Origin: Bacteroidia bacterium
GTDB lineage: Bacteria > Bacteroidota > Bacteroidia > Flavobacteriales > Flavobacteriaceae
Reading direction: 5' to 3'
DNA: 64,000 nt
Assembly (NCBI GenBank): GCA_030427735.1
Contig: JAUIBP010000003.1
Location: forward strand, 248,001-312,000
Numbering within the stretch: the first letter of the stretch is position 1; each line of letters begins with the position of its first letter. The notes under the pieces were generated by a model. It saw nothing but the letters and a program-made list of their open reading frames with translations, had not been told where the DNA came from and made no database searches. Of the stretch, positions 8,489 to 18,377 are shown in pieces. Both the position numbers and the translations under genes were made by a program.

Positions 8489-11400
8489 TTAAACTTTACT
8501 TTTTAAGTGCTTTACAGCACGATCATTATAAAATTTATAGTAGGCCAAAGCGCTTATAATAACGATAATTGCAACAATAACATACACAAATTTAGGTATT
8601 GGCACAGGGTCTCCTGTTGCATACGAATGTAGACCAGTTAAATAATAATTAACTCCAAAAGATGTCATAATTATTGAAAAAAAGGCAATAACACTAACCA
8701 AATTCAATACATAGCGATTGTTTAATTTTGGCACAAAATGTAAGTGCAAAACAATAGCATAAACTATTATACTAATTAACGCCCAGGTTTCTTTAGGGTC
8801 CCATGCCCAATAACGTCCCCAGGATTCGTTAGCCCAAACACCTCCTAAAAACGTACCGATAGACAGGATAAACAAACCTATAGTCATAGATAATTCGTTA
8901 ATATAACTCAGTTCTTTAATACGCAATTCTATTTGGTAGCTGTTTGTTTTGTTTTTTACAATCATTAAAATTAAAGCCATTAACCCAAGCAAAGCCGATA
9001 AAGCCAAAGGTGCGTAACTGCTAATAATAGTAGCCACATGAATTTTTAACCAATACGATTTTAGAACAGGCATTAAATTCGTGATTTCCGGACTTAACCA
9101 GTCCAAATAACTTACGAACAACAGTGTGCCAGCAAACAGTGTTGCTAAAGGCAATGTAAAATCAGATTTTTTATAAAATACAATTCCAAAAAGCATGATA
9201 GACCACGCAACAAACGTAATCATTTCGTAACCGTTACTCCAAGGCGCATGCTGCGCTACATACCAACGCAGCAATAAGTTTCCTGTATGAATAATAAAAG
9301 TGATTAATGTAATAACAACCAAAGCATTAAAAATATAATTCAAATATTTTTTAGTAGAAAAAATACGATAAATCGCCATAACCAATAACACTAAACCTAA
9401 GGTCCAATAGGCTTGAAATAGCCAGAAGTACAAGTTTAGCTCGTTGTACCACAATTCGGCTTCTAAATGTTGTTGCGATGGCATAATATCTGCCGCTATA
9501 ATTTGCTGATATTTCTTAATGTAAGCTAAATCGTTTTCCGCAGCAGTCCAATCCCCACTGGATTTTGCATTGTAAATATCTCTAAAATAAATAGGAAGTA
9601 TGCCTTTAGCAAAATCGGAGTCTTCTTGTTTAAAATTAGAGAAATTGTGTGACGGACTATACCAAGTCTGCGTCTCATCGTCTTTCAACGGAAAGATTTT
9701 TAAATAATTTCCCGAAAAAATATTATATAAAATATTAAATCGCTCATCAACTTTTATAATTTCTTTATCAAATTCACTACGCTCTGCTGGCTTTTTGGTA
9801 TTGGCCTCGGCAACATACGACTCTAAAATATAATCGCCATCTTTTTTTATAAATTGATTAAAAGCTACCAAATTATCGGAAGATCGTTCTAACTCATTAA
9901 ATACAGTTCCTCCCTTTTCTGGGTCTATCTTTATTAAAGGAATTTTTGACCACGCTTCGGGATTGGCGTGAATAGCCAAAAAAGTCTGGTTAGCATCTAA
10001 TCGTACATGTTCTGTTTTATAATAGGGTCTACGGGAAATTTTTCTTAAAAATTCTGAAGCTAAAGAGTTTATAGGTTTTATCCTGCCATCTAAATCCTGA
10101 ACCATTAATCTGCCAAAAAGCGATGCATGATATTTATCGATCACTTGGGTTTTTACCAAACTATCAGCGTCTTTATCTACAGGATTATTTGCTTTTGCTT
10201 TAAAAACCAAAAACAGCAGCAAGATGGTTACTAAAACTTTTTGTTGTTTTAATTTTTTAAGTTTTCGCTGTATTAACGAAAAACGGGAGCCTTTACCAAA
10301 AAGGGTCCACAACATACCCAATCCCATTAAAAAATAACCAATATAAGTAACATAAGTTCCCGGACGGTCGTGATTTACAGCTAAAACTGTTCCCTGTTCA
10401 TCGGTATCATAAGAGGCTTGAAAAAATCGATAGCCATCATAATCCAATACATTATTCATATAAATTCTATAATCGAAAGCGTCTTGGTTTCTCTTGTCTG
10501 TTAAAGTTATTTCGCTAGCATAAGACGACGGACTGGTAGAGCCTGGATAACGCACCAATTCGAAATCGTTTAATTTCACTTCAAAAGGCGTAAGTATGGG
10601 TGTGGCACCGTAAGATAATGTTACTGCTACATCATTTATGGTCTTTGTTTCCGTACTTGGCAAAAATCCGTGCCGGTACAATAGCTCAACATCTTCAGTT
10701 TTTCCGTTAACAGTAGCTTCTAAAATAAGAATATCATCAATAGTATCTTTATTATCTTTTGGCTTTTCGGATGCAGATACCCATCCCATTTTTGCATTTT
10801 TGTGATAAGTTACTGGCACAAAAGATAAATCGCCTACACGATATAAAGTTCGTAAAGTCATAGGGTGCCAACTATTTGCTTCTAAATTTCCAGCTTTTTG
10901 TTCGGCCATTACAAAAGAGCTAATAGTATGGGCGGCTTTAATTTCTAAGCCTGTTTGTGTTTCTCTAATATTAACGGCGTTTGGGTGTTCGTTTTGAAAG
11001 GCTACTTCGTGTTGATGCAGACCAACTTTCATGATTTCTCCCTTCTTTAGCAGTCTATTTTCACGACCTTCACCTTCCGAAACAACAACTTCCAAAATAG
11101 ATTCACCGTCAGTATCAACATCTTTTAAATCCAATGTAGCATCAGCTATAAACTCTTTAAAAGTAATTGTAATATTGTTTCCGTCTAACGTTTCACTTAA
11201 ACTGAAATTATTATCTCTTAAAGGTGAAAAATACAGTTCCTTTTTTGCGTTTACTGCTTTGTTGTTTGTACTGGCATGAAGCTGAATAAAATTTCTATCG
11301 GAAATGATAGTATTAGACGTTCCGCCCTCACGAATTCTCATAATACCTTCGTAAGCAGTAAAACGGGTAATGCCCGCCCCTATTAAAATAATTACAAAAG

Positions 11401-11650
11401 CAAGATGAAACAGTAGTATGGGCGTTTTTCCTTTGCGATACAGTTTATATTTAAAAATATTTGCTATAAAATTTAAGGTCAACAGAAGCATTACAACTTC
11501 AAACCACCAAGAATTATAAATTAAAGTACGCGCCGTTTGCGTACTAAAATCGTTTTCCACAAAAGTGGCTGTAGCCATAGAAATGGCGAAGATTAAAAGT
11601 AGAATTAATGCTGATGCAGGCGAAAATAAGAGGCGAAATATTTTATTCAT
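8489..11650 (-). CDS. ccsBA: Fused CcsB-CcsA (ResB-ResC) cytochrome c biogenesis protein
   Basis: A 1053-residue inner-membrane protein of System II cytochrome c maturation. The N-terminal part is ResB/CcsB-like: membrane segments near residues 10-30, 50-70 and 80-100, then a large periplasmic domain. After further membrane segments and a second periplasmic region, the C-terminal third is CcsA-like, with several helices and the tryptophan-rich heme-handling motif WGRYWAWDPKETW near residue 945. The protein exports heme and attaches it to CxxCH cysteines of apocytochromes. It lies downstream of nrfHA, whose products need nine hemes per NrfHA pair. A strong hairpin separates it from nrfA, so its expression is probably lower. 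Confidence 0.93.
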   Translation of the reverse strand: MNKIFRLLFSPASALILLLIFAISMATATFVENDFSTQTARTLIYNSWWFEVVMLLLTLNFIANIFKYKLYRKGKTPILLFHLAFVIILIGAGITRFTAYEGIMRIREGGTSNTIISDRNFIQLHASTNNKAVNAKKELYFSPLRDNNFSLSETLDGNNITITFKEFIADATLDLKDVDTDGESILEVVVSEGEGRENRLLKKGEIMKVGLHQHEVAFQNEHPNAVNIRETQTGLEIKAAHTISSFVMAEQKAGNLEANSWHPMTLRTLYRVGDLSFVPVTYHKNAKMGWVSASEKPKDNKDTIDDILILEATVNGKTEDVELLYRHGFLPSTETKTINDVAVTLSYGATPILTPFEVKLNDFELVRYPGSTSPSSYASEITLTDKRNQDAFDYRIYMNNVLDYDGYRFFQASYDTDEQGTVLAVNHDRPGTYVTYIGYFLMGLGMLWTLFGKGSRFSLIQRKLKKLKQQKVLVTILLLFLVFKAKANNPVDKDADSLVKTQVIDKYHASLFGRLMVQDLDGRIKPINSLASEFLRKISRRPYYKTEHVRLDANQTFLAIHANPEAWSKIPLIKIDPEKGGTVFNELERSSDNLVAFNQFIKKDGDYILESYVAEANTKKPAERSEFDKEIIKVDERFNILYNIFSGNYLKIFPLKDDETQTWYSPSHNFSNFKQEDSDFAKGILPIYFRDIYNAKSSGDWTAAENDLAYIKKYQQIIAADIMPSQQHLEAELWYNELNLYFWLFQAYWTLGLVLLVMAIYRIFSTKKYLNYIFNALVVITLITFIIHTGNLLLRWYVAQHAPWSNGYEMITFVAWSIMLFGIVFYKKSDFTLPLATLFAGTLLFVSYLDWLSPEITNLMPVLKSYWLKIHVATIISSYAPLALSALLGLMALILMIVKNKTNSYQIELRIKELSYINELSMTIGLFILSIGTFLGGVWANESWGRYWAWDPKETWALISIIVYAIVLHLHFVPKLNNRYVLNLVSVIAFFSIIMTSFGVNYYLTGLHSYATGDPVPIPKFVYVIVAIIVIISALAYYKFYNDRAVKHLKSKV

Positions 11651-11669
11651 AATTTATAAATATAACAAA

Positions 11670-11696
11670 CCTCATGATTGCGTAACAATCATGAGG
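11670..11696 (-). terminator. Strong hairpin between nrfA and ccsBA
   Basis: CCTCATGATTG and CAATCATGAGG form a perfect 11-pair stem around a five-base loop. On the minus strand it follows the nrfA stop and is followed by TTTGTTATATTT, a weak T tract. It could be a partial terminator or an mRNA-stabilising 3' end of the nrfHA message. Confidence 0.75.
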
Positions 11697-11725
11697 CTGT
11701 TGAAAATTAGCTGGTTATAATTTCA

Positions 11726-13222
11726 TTAATTACTCATTGTAACTTGTTTTATTCCCATTTTAGATTCTCTTTCTTTAGCTTTTTCTAACCAAACAGGAAT
11801 TAAATTCTTTTTAAATGCTTCTTTTTCTTTTTTTAATTGCTCTAAATCTATACCGATATAGTGTTGTGCTTTTTCTTTTGTGCTGACATCTGGAAAATCT
11901 AATGGTTTATCATACCCTAATTCGGCTAATAATCTGGCCAATTTTACACGAGCATCTAACGCAACATTTAGTCCAGAAGTAATAACTCGCCCAATTTCTA
12001 CTGGTGCGTGGAATGAAGCTCCGTGAGATGCTGCAGCATAATCCCAACGCCATTGTGCATGACGAATATCCGTTAGAATCGGTTTCATTTGTTCTTCGGT
12101 TGCACCTAATTCCCAAGCTTTTCCTGCTTCTAAATGGGCTTTAACTAAGGCATCTTCTAATTTTAAACGAGAGTCGGTCGATGCTTTTTGTCGAGAATAT
12201 ACATTCTCTATTAGTTTGGTAGCTTCCTGTCTGTGACAAACCTGACAAGAATTAGCCACATTGTTTAAAGGGGATTGAATATGATGATCTGTAAATTTTT
12301 GACCACCTTCCGATTTGTAAGGCATATGGCAGTCGGCACACGATACCCCACGATCGGCATGCACACCAGTTAAATAGGTTTCGTAACCTGGATGTTGTGC
12401 TTTTAACATTGGCGCCTTGCTAATTTCGTGAGTCCAATCGCTAAACTCTATATCGTCGTAGTAAGCTTCCATGTCTTCTGCTGCCATTCCATTTTTCCAT
12501 GGAAACACTAAATAAGGCACGCCTTCTTTTCCTGGCAAATTCTTATTAAAATAATATTCAACGTGGCATTGTGCGCAAACTAATGTACGCATCTCATTGT
12601 GTGTGGCCTGATTAATATCTTTCCCCATAGCTTCGAATGCTTCAATTAAAGCTGGACGAGTTATTTGTAAGCTCATATCTTTAGGGTTATGGCAATCGGC
12701 ACAACCAATAGGGTTTACAATTTCCGAGCCTTTATCTGCCCATTTTCCTTTATAAAATTCAGCAACACCTATTTCATTCATTAAACGAGGTACATCTGGA
12801 CTTTTACAAGTCCAACATGTTGCTGGCATAGGACCATCGCCATCGCCTTTTGGAGCTCCTGTTCTTAAAATATTGCGAACATCGTCTACCGCATAATAAT
12901 GTCCGCGCCCTTGGTTATAATCTTTCGAAAATGCATATCCAGCCCATAGAATAACTAAACGAGGATCTTCTTCTAACATATCGCGCATGGCGCTTCCGCC
13001 TTGATAAGACGCAAAACTCGTATCGAGTGTTTGTATATACGATTGGTATTCTTTAGGAAAATTTTTACCCCAAACTTCATTTCTAGGTTCATTTTCTGCG
13101 ATTTCAACTTGCGGAACATAAGCAAATTTCGCTTCACTTTTTCTGTTAATTACACTCGAAGCCAACATGCCAAGTAGAAAAACTACTATCGCGGTAATGA
13201 CAAATAAGATCCAATTTTTCAT
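11726..13222 (-). CDS. nrfA: Ammonia-forming cytochrome c nitrite reductase, catalytic subunit
   Basis: A 498-residue pentaheme cytochrome. The active-site heme is bound by the special CWTCK motif at 136-140. Ordinary CxxCH motifs lie at 174-178, 216-220, 295-299 and 326-330. The segment around GVHADRGVSCADCHMPY matches the conserved region of the family. An N-terminal hydrophobic helix (about 4-25) serves as signal or anchor. The enzyme reduces nitrite to ammonia with six electrons in the periplasm, using electrons from NrfH. It starts 15 bases after nrfH. All key heme motifs are intact. Confidence 0.97.
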   Translation of the reverse strand: MKNWILFVITAIVVFLLGMLASSVINRKSEAKFAYVPQVEIAENEPRNEVWGKNFPKEYQSYIQTLDTSFASYQGGSAMRDMLEEDPRLVILWAGYAFSKDYNQGRGHYYAVDDVRNILRTGAPKGDGDGPMPATCWTCKSPDVPRLMNEIGVAEFYKGKWADKGSEIVNPIGCADCHNPKDMSLQITRPALIEAFEAMGKDINQATHNEMRTLVCAQCHVEYYFNKNLPGKEGVPYLVFPWKNGMAAEDMEAYYDDIEFSDWTHEISKAPMLKAQHPGYETYLTGVHADRGVSCADCHMPYKSEGGQKFTDHHIQSPLNNVANSCQVCHRQEATKLIENVYSRQKASTDSRLKLEDALVKAHLEAGKAWELGATEEQMKPILTDIRHAQWRWDYAAASHGASFHAPVEIGRVITSGLNVALDARVKLARLLAELGYDKPLDFPDVSTKEKAQHYIGIDLEQLKKEKEAFKKNLIPVWLEKAKERESKMGIKQVTMSN

Positions 13223-13237
13223 GTGTATTAATTTTAA

Positions 13238-13828
13238 TTACTTTTTAATTTCTTCTTTTAACCATTCTGGAATAACATCTTTTTCGGGGTCTGTAGGTAT
13301 TGGAGCTATGGTATATTTTGTGCTCGATAAACCATGAACGCTACCGTGAGGCACTTCTCTATGGCAATCCCAACATTGCCGATCGGTTCTGTTACTCTGG
13401 TGAGCCTCGACCCAAGACGTTAATTTTGTATCGGTAATTTGTTGCTGGTGACAACGGATACAGTTTTGCTGAACCACTTCTTGCGAAGCTTCTTTCATGA
13501 AAATAACCTGAGGTTCGTTGCGCATTGTAAATACAGAAGCGTGATACAATCCGTCTTTAGCTTTAAAAAAATAAGTGTTGGCTATATTATCGTGCGGCAC
13601 ATGACATCCATTACAAGAGGCGACTTCTCTGTGCGAGCTATGCATCCAACTATTATATTCCGAAGTCATAACATGGCAGTTAACACACGCTTTAGGGTCG
13701 TCTGTCATATACGACACGACTTCAGATTCTTTTGCAAGAAATAATCCTAGTCCAACAATGCTTCCTAGAATAACAATAGCTACTGGAAGCCATCGTGAAT
13801 GCTTATCTGGTAAAAGGTTAATTGCCAA
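13238..13828 (-). CDS. nrfH: Cytochrome c nitrite reductase small subunit (quinol-oxidising NrfH)
   Basis: A 196-residue NapC/NirT/NrfH-type tetraheme cytochrome. One membrane helix lies at about residues 14-32, followed by heme motifs CVNCH (48-52), CNGCH (72-76), CIRCH (123-127) and CWDCH (152-156). The first motif continues CVNCHVM, the CxxCHxM form whose methionine ligates heme 1 in NrfH. It passes electrons from menaquinol to NrfA. No in-frame ATG exists before the anchor helix, and a stop lies 18 bases upstream, so translation most likely begins at the TTG at 13826-13828. Confidence 0.94.
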   Translation of the reverse strand: MAINLLPDKHSRWLPVAIVILGSIVGLGLFLAKESEVVSYMTDDPKACVNCHVMTSEYNSWMHSSHREVASCNGCHVPHDNIANTYFFKAKDGLYHASVFTMRNEPQVIFMKEASQEVVQQNCIRCHQQQITDTKLTSWVEAHQSNRTDRQCWDCHREVPHGSVHGLSSTKYTIAPIPTDPEKDVIPEWLKEEIKK

Positions 13829-13951
13829 AACATTGATTATTAGTTATGTAAATTTATAAAAAATAATTTTCAAAATGTAAGGTTTTTCTATAGTTACATT
13901 CTAAAAAGAATCATTCTAAATAATTTATGGTTTTATGCGTAATTTGCATCT

Positions 13952-14761
13952 ATGGAAGCTATACAAAAACAATATCAAGGTTGCATTGCAACACCAGCAC
14001 TTTGGCATGACAGCACTGTAAATAACTTAATTCAGTTTGATTTACCTAGTAATCATAAAACAAAATTTGACTCTAGAATTGACTCTAATATACGCTTAGG
14101 AAAACGTGTAGAGCAATTTATATTTAACTATTTAAATTCACAATCGGAGACCAAGGTATTGGCTAAAAACCTTCAAATTCAAAATAATAAAATAACTCTT
14201 GGAGAATTAGATTGTATAGTCCAACAAAACGATACTATTACACATTTAGAGGTTATTTACAAATTCTATTTGTACGATAACACCGTAGGAGATACTGAAC
14301 TTGACCACTGGATAGGTCCAAATCGAAAAGACAGTCTTATTGAAAAATTGAATAAGTTACAACACAAACAACTGCCCTTACTCTACAAACCCGAAACCCA
14401 GTTGGTGTTAAATACCTTACACATTAGTACAAAAAACATAATGCAGCAAGTGTGTTTTAAAGCACAACTATTTTTGCCTTTTGGCATGTCTGAATTAGAA
14501 CAAGCAAACGGAATTAATCCGCAATGCATTGTTGGATTTTATTTACATTTTGATACTTTGCACCATTTAAAAGATTGCAAGTTTTATATTCCTACTAAAG
14601 TCAATTGGCTGTGCGACATAGAAATACAAGTCCCTTGGTTAACTTTCGAAAACTTTAAGGTAGAAATTACGCCACTCATTCAAAATAAAACAGCGCCACT
14701 ATGCTGGGTGAAATTCCCTAATGGCACCACTAAAAAATGTTTTGTGGTTTGGTGGCACTAA
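13952..14761 (+). CDS. DUF1853 family protein
   Basis: A 269-residue protein with the features of DUF1853: RLGKRVEQFIFNYL near residue 50 and a GELDCIV...HLEVIYKFYLY block near residues 89-112. The E-x-D plus E-x-x-Y/K spacing recalls PD-(D/E)xK nuclease-like folds, but I cannot confirm a nuclease. There is no signal peptide. It stands alone, divergent from nrfH, and its stop codon overlaps the convergent thiF end by four bases. Confidence 0.82.
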   Translation: MEAIQKQYQGCIATPALWHDSTVNNLIQFDLPSNHKTKFDSRIDSNIRLGKRVEQFIFNYLNSQSETKVLAKNLQIQNNKITLGELDCIVQQNDTITHLEVIYKFYLYDNTVGDTELDHWIGPNRKDSLIEKLNKLQHKQLPLLYKPETQLVLNTLHISTKNIMQQVCFKAQLFLPFGMSELEQANGINPQCIVGFYLHFDTLHHLKDCKFYIPTKVNWLCDIEIQVPWLTFENFKVEITPLIQNKTAPLCWVKFPNGTTKKCFVVWWH

Positions 14762-15813
14762 ACTTTAGCGTGCAATAACCCATCTTTTAAATTGTATAGT
14801 GTATTAGCTAATTGTTGCGTTTTTAATAGCTGTATGGCTTGCGCCGAACGCTTTCCGGATTGGCAGTATACCAAAATCGGTTTTGGGGTGTTAATTTCTT
14901 TAAAACGTTGTTCTAATTCTGATAATGGTATGTGATGACTTTCTAAATGAAATTGTTTCCGTTCGCTATCGGTACGTACATCCAAAACAAAGAATTCATC
15001 TTTCTTGCTCAGGTAATCTTCAAAGGTTAATTCTTCAAAATTTAAAGCCGAATTACAATAGATTACTGTTTCTGAAAGTGATGCAATCTGCGACTGTTCC
15101 GTTTTTTCGTAACCCACGATATGCTGATTCATATTTAAGGCATCAAAAATTAAAAGTTTCCCACTTAACACGTTACCAATACCACAAATAATTTTTATGA
15201 CTTCATTGGCTTGAAACGTACCAATTATTCCTGGTAAAACTCCCAAAACACCTGCGTCTTCACAATTTAAAGCGAGCGTATTCGGTTTCGGAAATAAACA
15301 TCTGTAAGTTGGTCCAGAATGAAAATTATAAACAGAAACCTGACCTTCAAATTTGAAGATAGACCCAAAAACAACCGGTTTTCCAGATAACACTGCGGCA
15401 TCGTTTATTAAATATCGCGTACTAAAATTATCGGTGCCATCAACTATAATATCGTAGTGTTTAAATAGTTCAATAGCATTTTCTGTGGATAATCTATCAG
15501 TGTAACCTTTAAATACAATAAACGGATTTAATGCCTGAAGCCTTTTTATAACGCAAGATACTTTTGACTGTCCAATATCCGCTTGCGTGTATAAAATTTG
15601 ACGCTGTAAATTGGTTTGATCTACCACATCGTGATCGATAATACCAATAGTGCCCACACCTGCTGCTGTTAGATATTGCAACACTGGGCAGCCCAAACCT
15701 CCGGCACCTACAACCAACACTTTGGCTGCTTTTAATTTTTCTTGCCCTGCTTCCCCTATTGCATCGAGGGTTAAATGGCGTTTATATTGATTGCGTTCTT
15801 CGGAATTTAACAT
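14758..15813 (-). CDS. thiF: ThiF/MoeB-family adenylyltransferase with rhodanese domain
   Basis: About 351 residues from the ATG at 15813. An upstream TTG would overlap thiH and is less likely. The E1-like domain opens with NQYKRHLTLDAIGEAGQEKL and carries the ATP-binding loop VVGAGGLGCPVLQYL. The C-terminal rhodanese domain contains VYCQSGKRS with the persulfide cysteine. The protein would adenylate the ThiS C-terminus and may itself deliver sulfur through the rhodanese cysteine. Last gene of the thiamine operon. A paralogous role in molybdopterin synthesis is less likely because of the operon context. Confidence 0.9.
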   Translation of the reverse strand: MLNSEERNQYKRHLTLDAIGEAGQEKLKAAKVLVVGAGGLGCPVLQYLTAAGVGTIGIIDHDVVDQTNLQRQILYTQADIGQSKVSCVIKRLQALNPFIVFKGYTDRLSTENAIELFKHYDIIVDGTDNFSTRYLINDAAVLSGKPVVFGSIFKFEGQVSVYNFHSGPTYRCLFPKPNTLALNCEDAGVLGVLPGIIGTFQANEVIKIICGIGNVLSGKLLIFDALNMNQHIVGYEKTEQSQIASLSETVIYCNSALNFEELTFEDYLSKKDEFFVLDVRTDSERKQFHLESHHIPLSELEQRFKEINTPKPILVYCQSGKRSAQAIQLLKTQQLANTLYNLKDGLLHAKV

Positions 15814-15827
15814 GCTATAAAAATACG

Positions 15828-16940
15828 TTATTGCCAATTATTTTCCCAATCTTTCCAAACCACTTCCAAGCCGTTTTGTTTTAACATATCAGTAATAACT
15901 TCTGTTGAACGTTCGTCAGAAATCTCGAATTGCTCTAAAGATTGCTGTTCAACAACATAACCACCTGGATTGGTTTTTGATTCGGCACTTATGGACGTGA
16001 TGCCCAAATTGACAATATGATTTCTGAAAATTTCACTTTCGCGTGTCGACATCGACAATTCGACATCTTCGTCTAATAATCTAAAAGCACAAATAAGTTG
16101 CACTAAGTCCCGATCGGTCATTTCAACTTTTGGTTCCAATCCACCAGAAAATGGTCGTAATCGCGGAAACGATAACGAATATTTGGTTTTCCAATAGGTT
16201 TTTTGAAGGTATTTTAAATGTAAGGCCGTAAAAAAGCTATCGGCACGCCAGTCTTCTAAACCGTATAAACTACCTAAACCTATTTTATGAATACCCGCTT
16301 TTCCCAAACGATCGGGAGTATCTAAACGATAATCGAAATTCGATTTTTTACCTTTTGGATGGTGTTTTTTGTATTCGGCTTTATGATAGGTTTCCTGATA
16401 CACAAGCACGGCGTACAATCCGTTTTCAATTAAAAGCTCATATTCTTCTTGATCCAACGGTTGTACTTCAATAGTGATATTTGCAAACTGATTGCGAATT
16501 AACTGAATGGCATTTTTCAAATACGACACGCCAACGGTACGATTAGCTTCACCAGTAACCAATAAAATATGGTTATAACCTTTCGATTTTAGATAAGCGA
16601 CTTCTTTTAGGATTTCGGCATCCGTGAGTGTTCTACGCGGAATTTTATTGGTCATACTAAATCCGCAGTACGTGCAAATATTTTGGCACTCGTTACTCAA
16701 ATACATAGGTGCATACATTTGTATGGTATTCCCAAAGCGTTTTTTAGTAATACTGCTACTTAAACGCGCCATATCTTCCAAAAACGGTGTCGCAGCTGGA
16801 GAAATTAAAGCTTTAAAATCTTCTAAATTACGTTGATTTTTTTGTAATGCATTTTGAACATCTTGAGTGGTTTTTGCATAAATACTCGCGAGCGTCTCAT
16901 CCCAATCGTAACCTTCGAAAACCGTTTTAAAATGACTCAT
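15828..16940 (-). CDS. thiH: 2-iminoacetate synthase ThiH (radical SAM)
   Basis: A 370-residue radical SAM enzyme with the cluster motif CQNICTYC (C-x3-C-x2-C) near residue 85, followed by GFSMTNKIPRRTL. ThiH cleaves tyrosine to give 2-iminoacetate (dehydroglycine) for thiazole formation. Its presence, with no ThiO oxidase gene here, points to the anaerobe-type glycine-independent route. It begins three bases after the thiG stop. Length and motifs are those of an intact ThiH. Confidence 0.95.
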   Translation of the reverse strand: MSHFKTVFEGYDWDETLASIYAKTTQDVQNALQKNQRNLEDFKALISPAATPFLEDMARLSSSITKKRFGNTIQMYAPMYLSNECQNICTYCGFSMTNKIPRRTLTDAEILKEVAYLKSKGYNHILLVTGEANRTVGVSYLKNAIQLIRNQFANITIEVQPLDQEEYELLIENGLYAVLVYQETYHKAEYKKHHPKGKKSNFDYRLDTPDRLGKAGIHKIGLGSLYGLEDWRADSFFTALHLKYLQKTYWKTKYSLSFPRLRPFSGGLEPKVEMTDRDLVQLICAFRLLDEDVELSMSTRESEIFRNHIVNLGITSISAESKTNPGGYVVEQQSLEQFEISDERSTEVITDMLKQNGLEVVWKDWENNWQ

Positions 16941-16943
16941 AAA

Positions 16944-17720
16944 TTATAAATTTAAAAAACTAGTTAGCGGACTACTCGCTTCGGCCTGCTGCTTAACAGG
17001 TGCTAATTTTGCTTGGTATGCCATGCGGCCAGCCCCAACAGCCAATTTGAATGCTTTGCCCATTGCAATCGGGTTTTGAGAGACCGCAATGGCTGTATTC
17101 ACCAACACAGCATCGGCACCCAATTCCATGGCGTGAGCGGCATGCGACGGACTTCCAATACCGGCATCAACAATTACCGGTACATTACTTTGCGCAATAA
17201 TAATCTCTAAAAACTCTAAAGTTTTTAAGCCTTTGTTACTGCCAATTGGCGCTCCTAAAGGCATAACGCATTGCACACCAACATCCTCCAAACGCTTGCA
17301 TAAAACAGGATCGGCATGAATATAAGGCATCACCACAAAACCTTCTTTCACCAAAATTTCGGCTGCTTTTAAGGTTTCGATAGGATCTGGCAATAAATAT
17401 TTAGGGTCGGGGTGAATTTCTAATTTTACCCAATTGGTATTTAGTGCTTCACGAGATAATTGTGCGGCAAATACCGCTTCTTCAGCTGTGCGAACACCTG
17501 ATGTGTTTGGCAGTAAATGAATAGTCTCATGGTTTAAGTGCGATAAGATATCATCTTCTTTTTCAGTTACATTTACGCGTTTTAAAGCCACGGTTACCAA
17601 TTCGCTTTCCGAAGCTAAAATCGCCTCTTTCATCAATGCCGACGAACTGAATTTTCCTGTTCCTGTAAACAGTCGGCTTTTAAATGTTTTATCAGCTATA
17701 GTTAAAAAATCGTTTGTCAT
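16944..17720 (-). CDS. thiG: Thiazole synthase ThiG
   Basis: A 258-residue TIM-barrel enzyme. The opening [12 protein letters not shown] and VALKRVNV contain conserved ThiG elements, including the Schiff-base lysine in LKR. Phosphate-binding loops appear as [20 protein letters not shown] and [11 protein letters not shown]. It joins deoxyxylulose 5-phosphate, 2-iminoacetate from ThiH and sulfur from ThiS thiocarboxylate into the thiazole phosphate. It lies between thiE and thiH in the operon. Confidence 0.96.
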   Translation of the reverse strand: MTNDFLTIADKTFKSRLFTGTGKFSSSALMKEAILASESELVTVALKRVNVTEKEDDILSHLNHETIHLLPNTSGVRTAEEAVFAAQLSREALNTNWVKLEIHPDPKYLLPDPIETLKAAEILVKEGFVVMPYIHADPVLCKRLEDVGVQCVMPLGAPIGSNKGLKTLEFLEIIIAQSNVPVIVDAGIGSPSHAAHAMELGADAVLVNTAIAVSQNPIAMGKAFKLAVGAGRMAYQAKLAPVKQQAEASSPLTSFLNL

Positions 17721-17756
17721 GTTCTTGTGTTTTTAACGCGTGTACCGCGCTTTAGT

Positions 17757-18377
17757 TTACTGTTTGGGGGGGGTGTTAAATGATTGCTTTATTTCTGAAA
17801 TGCAATTAAAGTCCTCGATAATAGTACCAGACATCGCTACACCGTAAATACGCGTTTTTAAAAGTTCTGGAAGATCTTCGGTTGTAATGCCGCCAATAGC
17901 AATAACTGGCATTGGTTTTGAAATGTTTTTAAGAATGAATTGATAGCCTTCCAATCCTAAAATCGGACTTAAATTAGACTTGGTTTCTGTAAATCGAAAC
18001 GGTCCTAAACCAATATAATCGACCTGTTTTTCAATTAAATTCTGACAATCTGCTAAGGTATTTGCAGTACCGCCTATTATGAAATCGGAACCTAAAATAG
18101 CACGTACGGTTTCTGGACAAGCATCGTTTTTTCCTAAATGAACACCGTCGGCTTTAACCGCTTGAACGATTTGAAAATGATCGTTAATAATCAATTTGGC
18201 TTGATAGGAATTGGTTATTGTTCGCGCTTGCTCTGCTGTTTTCAAGAGCGTTTCGTCATCAAAATTCTTCATGCGCAACTGCACCCAATCGGCACCGCAA
18301 GCACAGGCTTGTTTAATTTGTGTGATATGTTGTTCAGAGGTGCTCCCTTGTGTTATAAAATGAAGTTTACTAATCAT
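17757..18377 (-). CDS. thiE: Thiamine phosphate synthase ThiE
   Basis: A 206-residue TIM-barrel enzyme that joins HMP pyrophosphate and thiazole phosphate. ADGVHLGKND near residues 75-84 is the conserved pyrophosphate/magnesium region, and GLGPFRFTETK and AIGGI are further active-site loops. It overlaps thiD by four bases (ATGA arrangement). The last codons contain a run of eight cytosines on the coding strand (17766-17773), unusual in such A/T-rich DNA; slippage there would change only the final residues. Confidence 0.95.
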   Translation of the reverse strand: MISKLHFITQGSTSEQHITQIKQACACGADWVQLRMKNFDDETLLKTAEQARTITNSYQAKLIINDHFQIVQAVKADGVHLGKNDACPETVRAILGSDFIIGGTANTLADCQNLIEKQVDYIGLGPFRFTETKSNLSPILGLEGYQFILKNISKPMPVIAIGGITTEDLPELLKTRIYGVAMSGTIIEDFNCISEIKQSFNTPPKQ

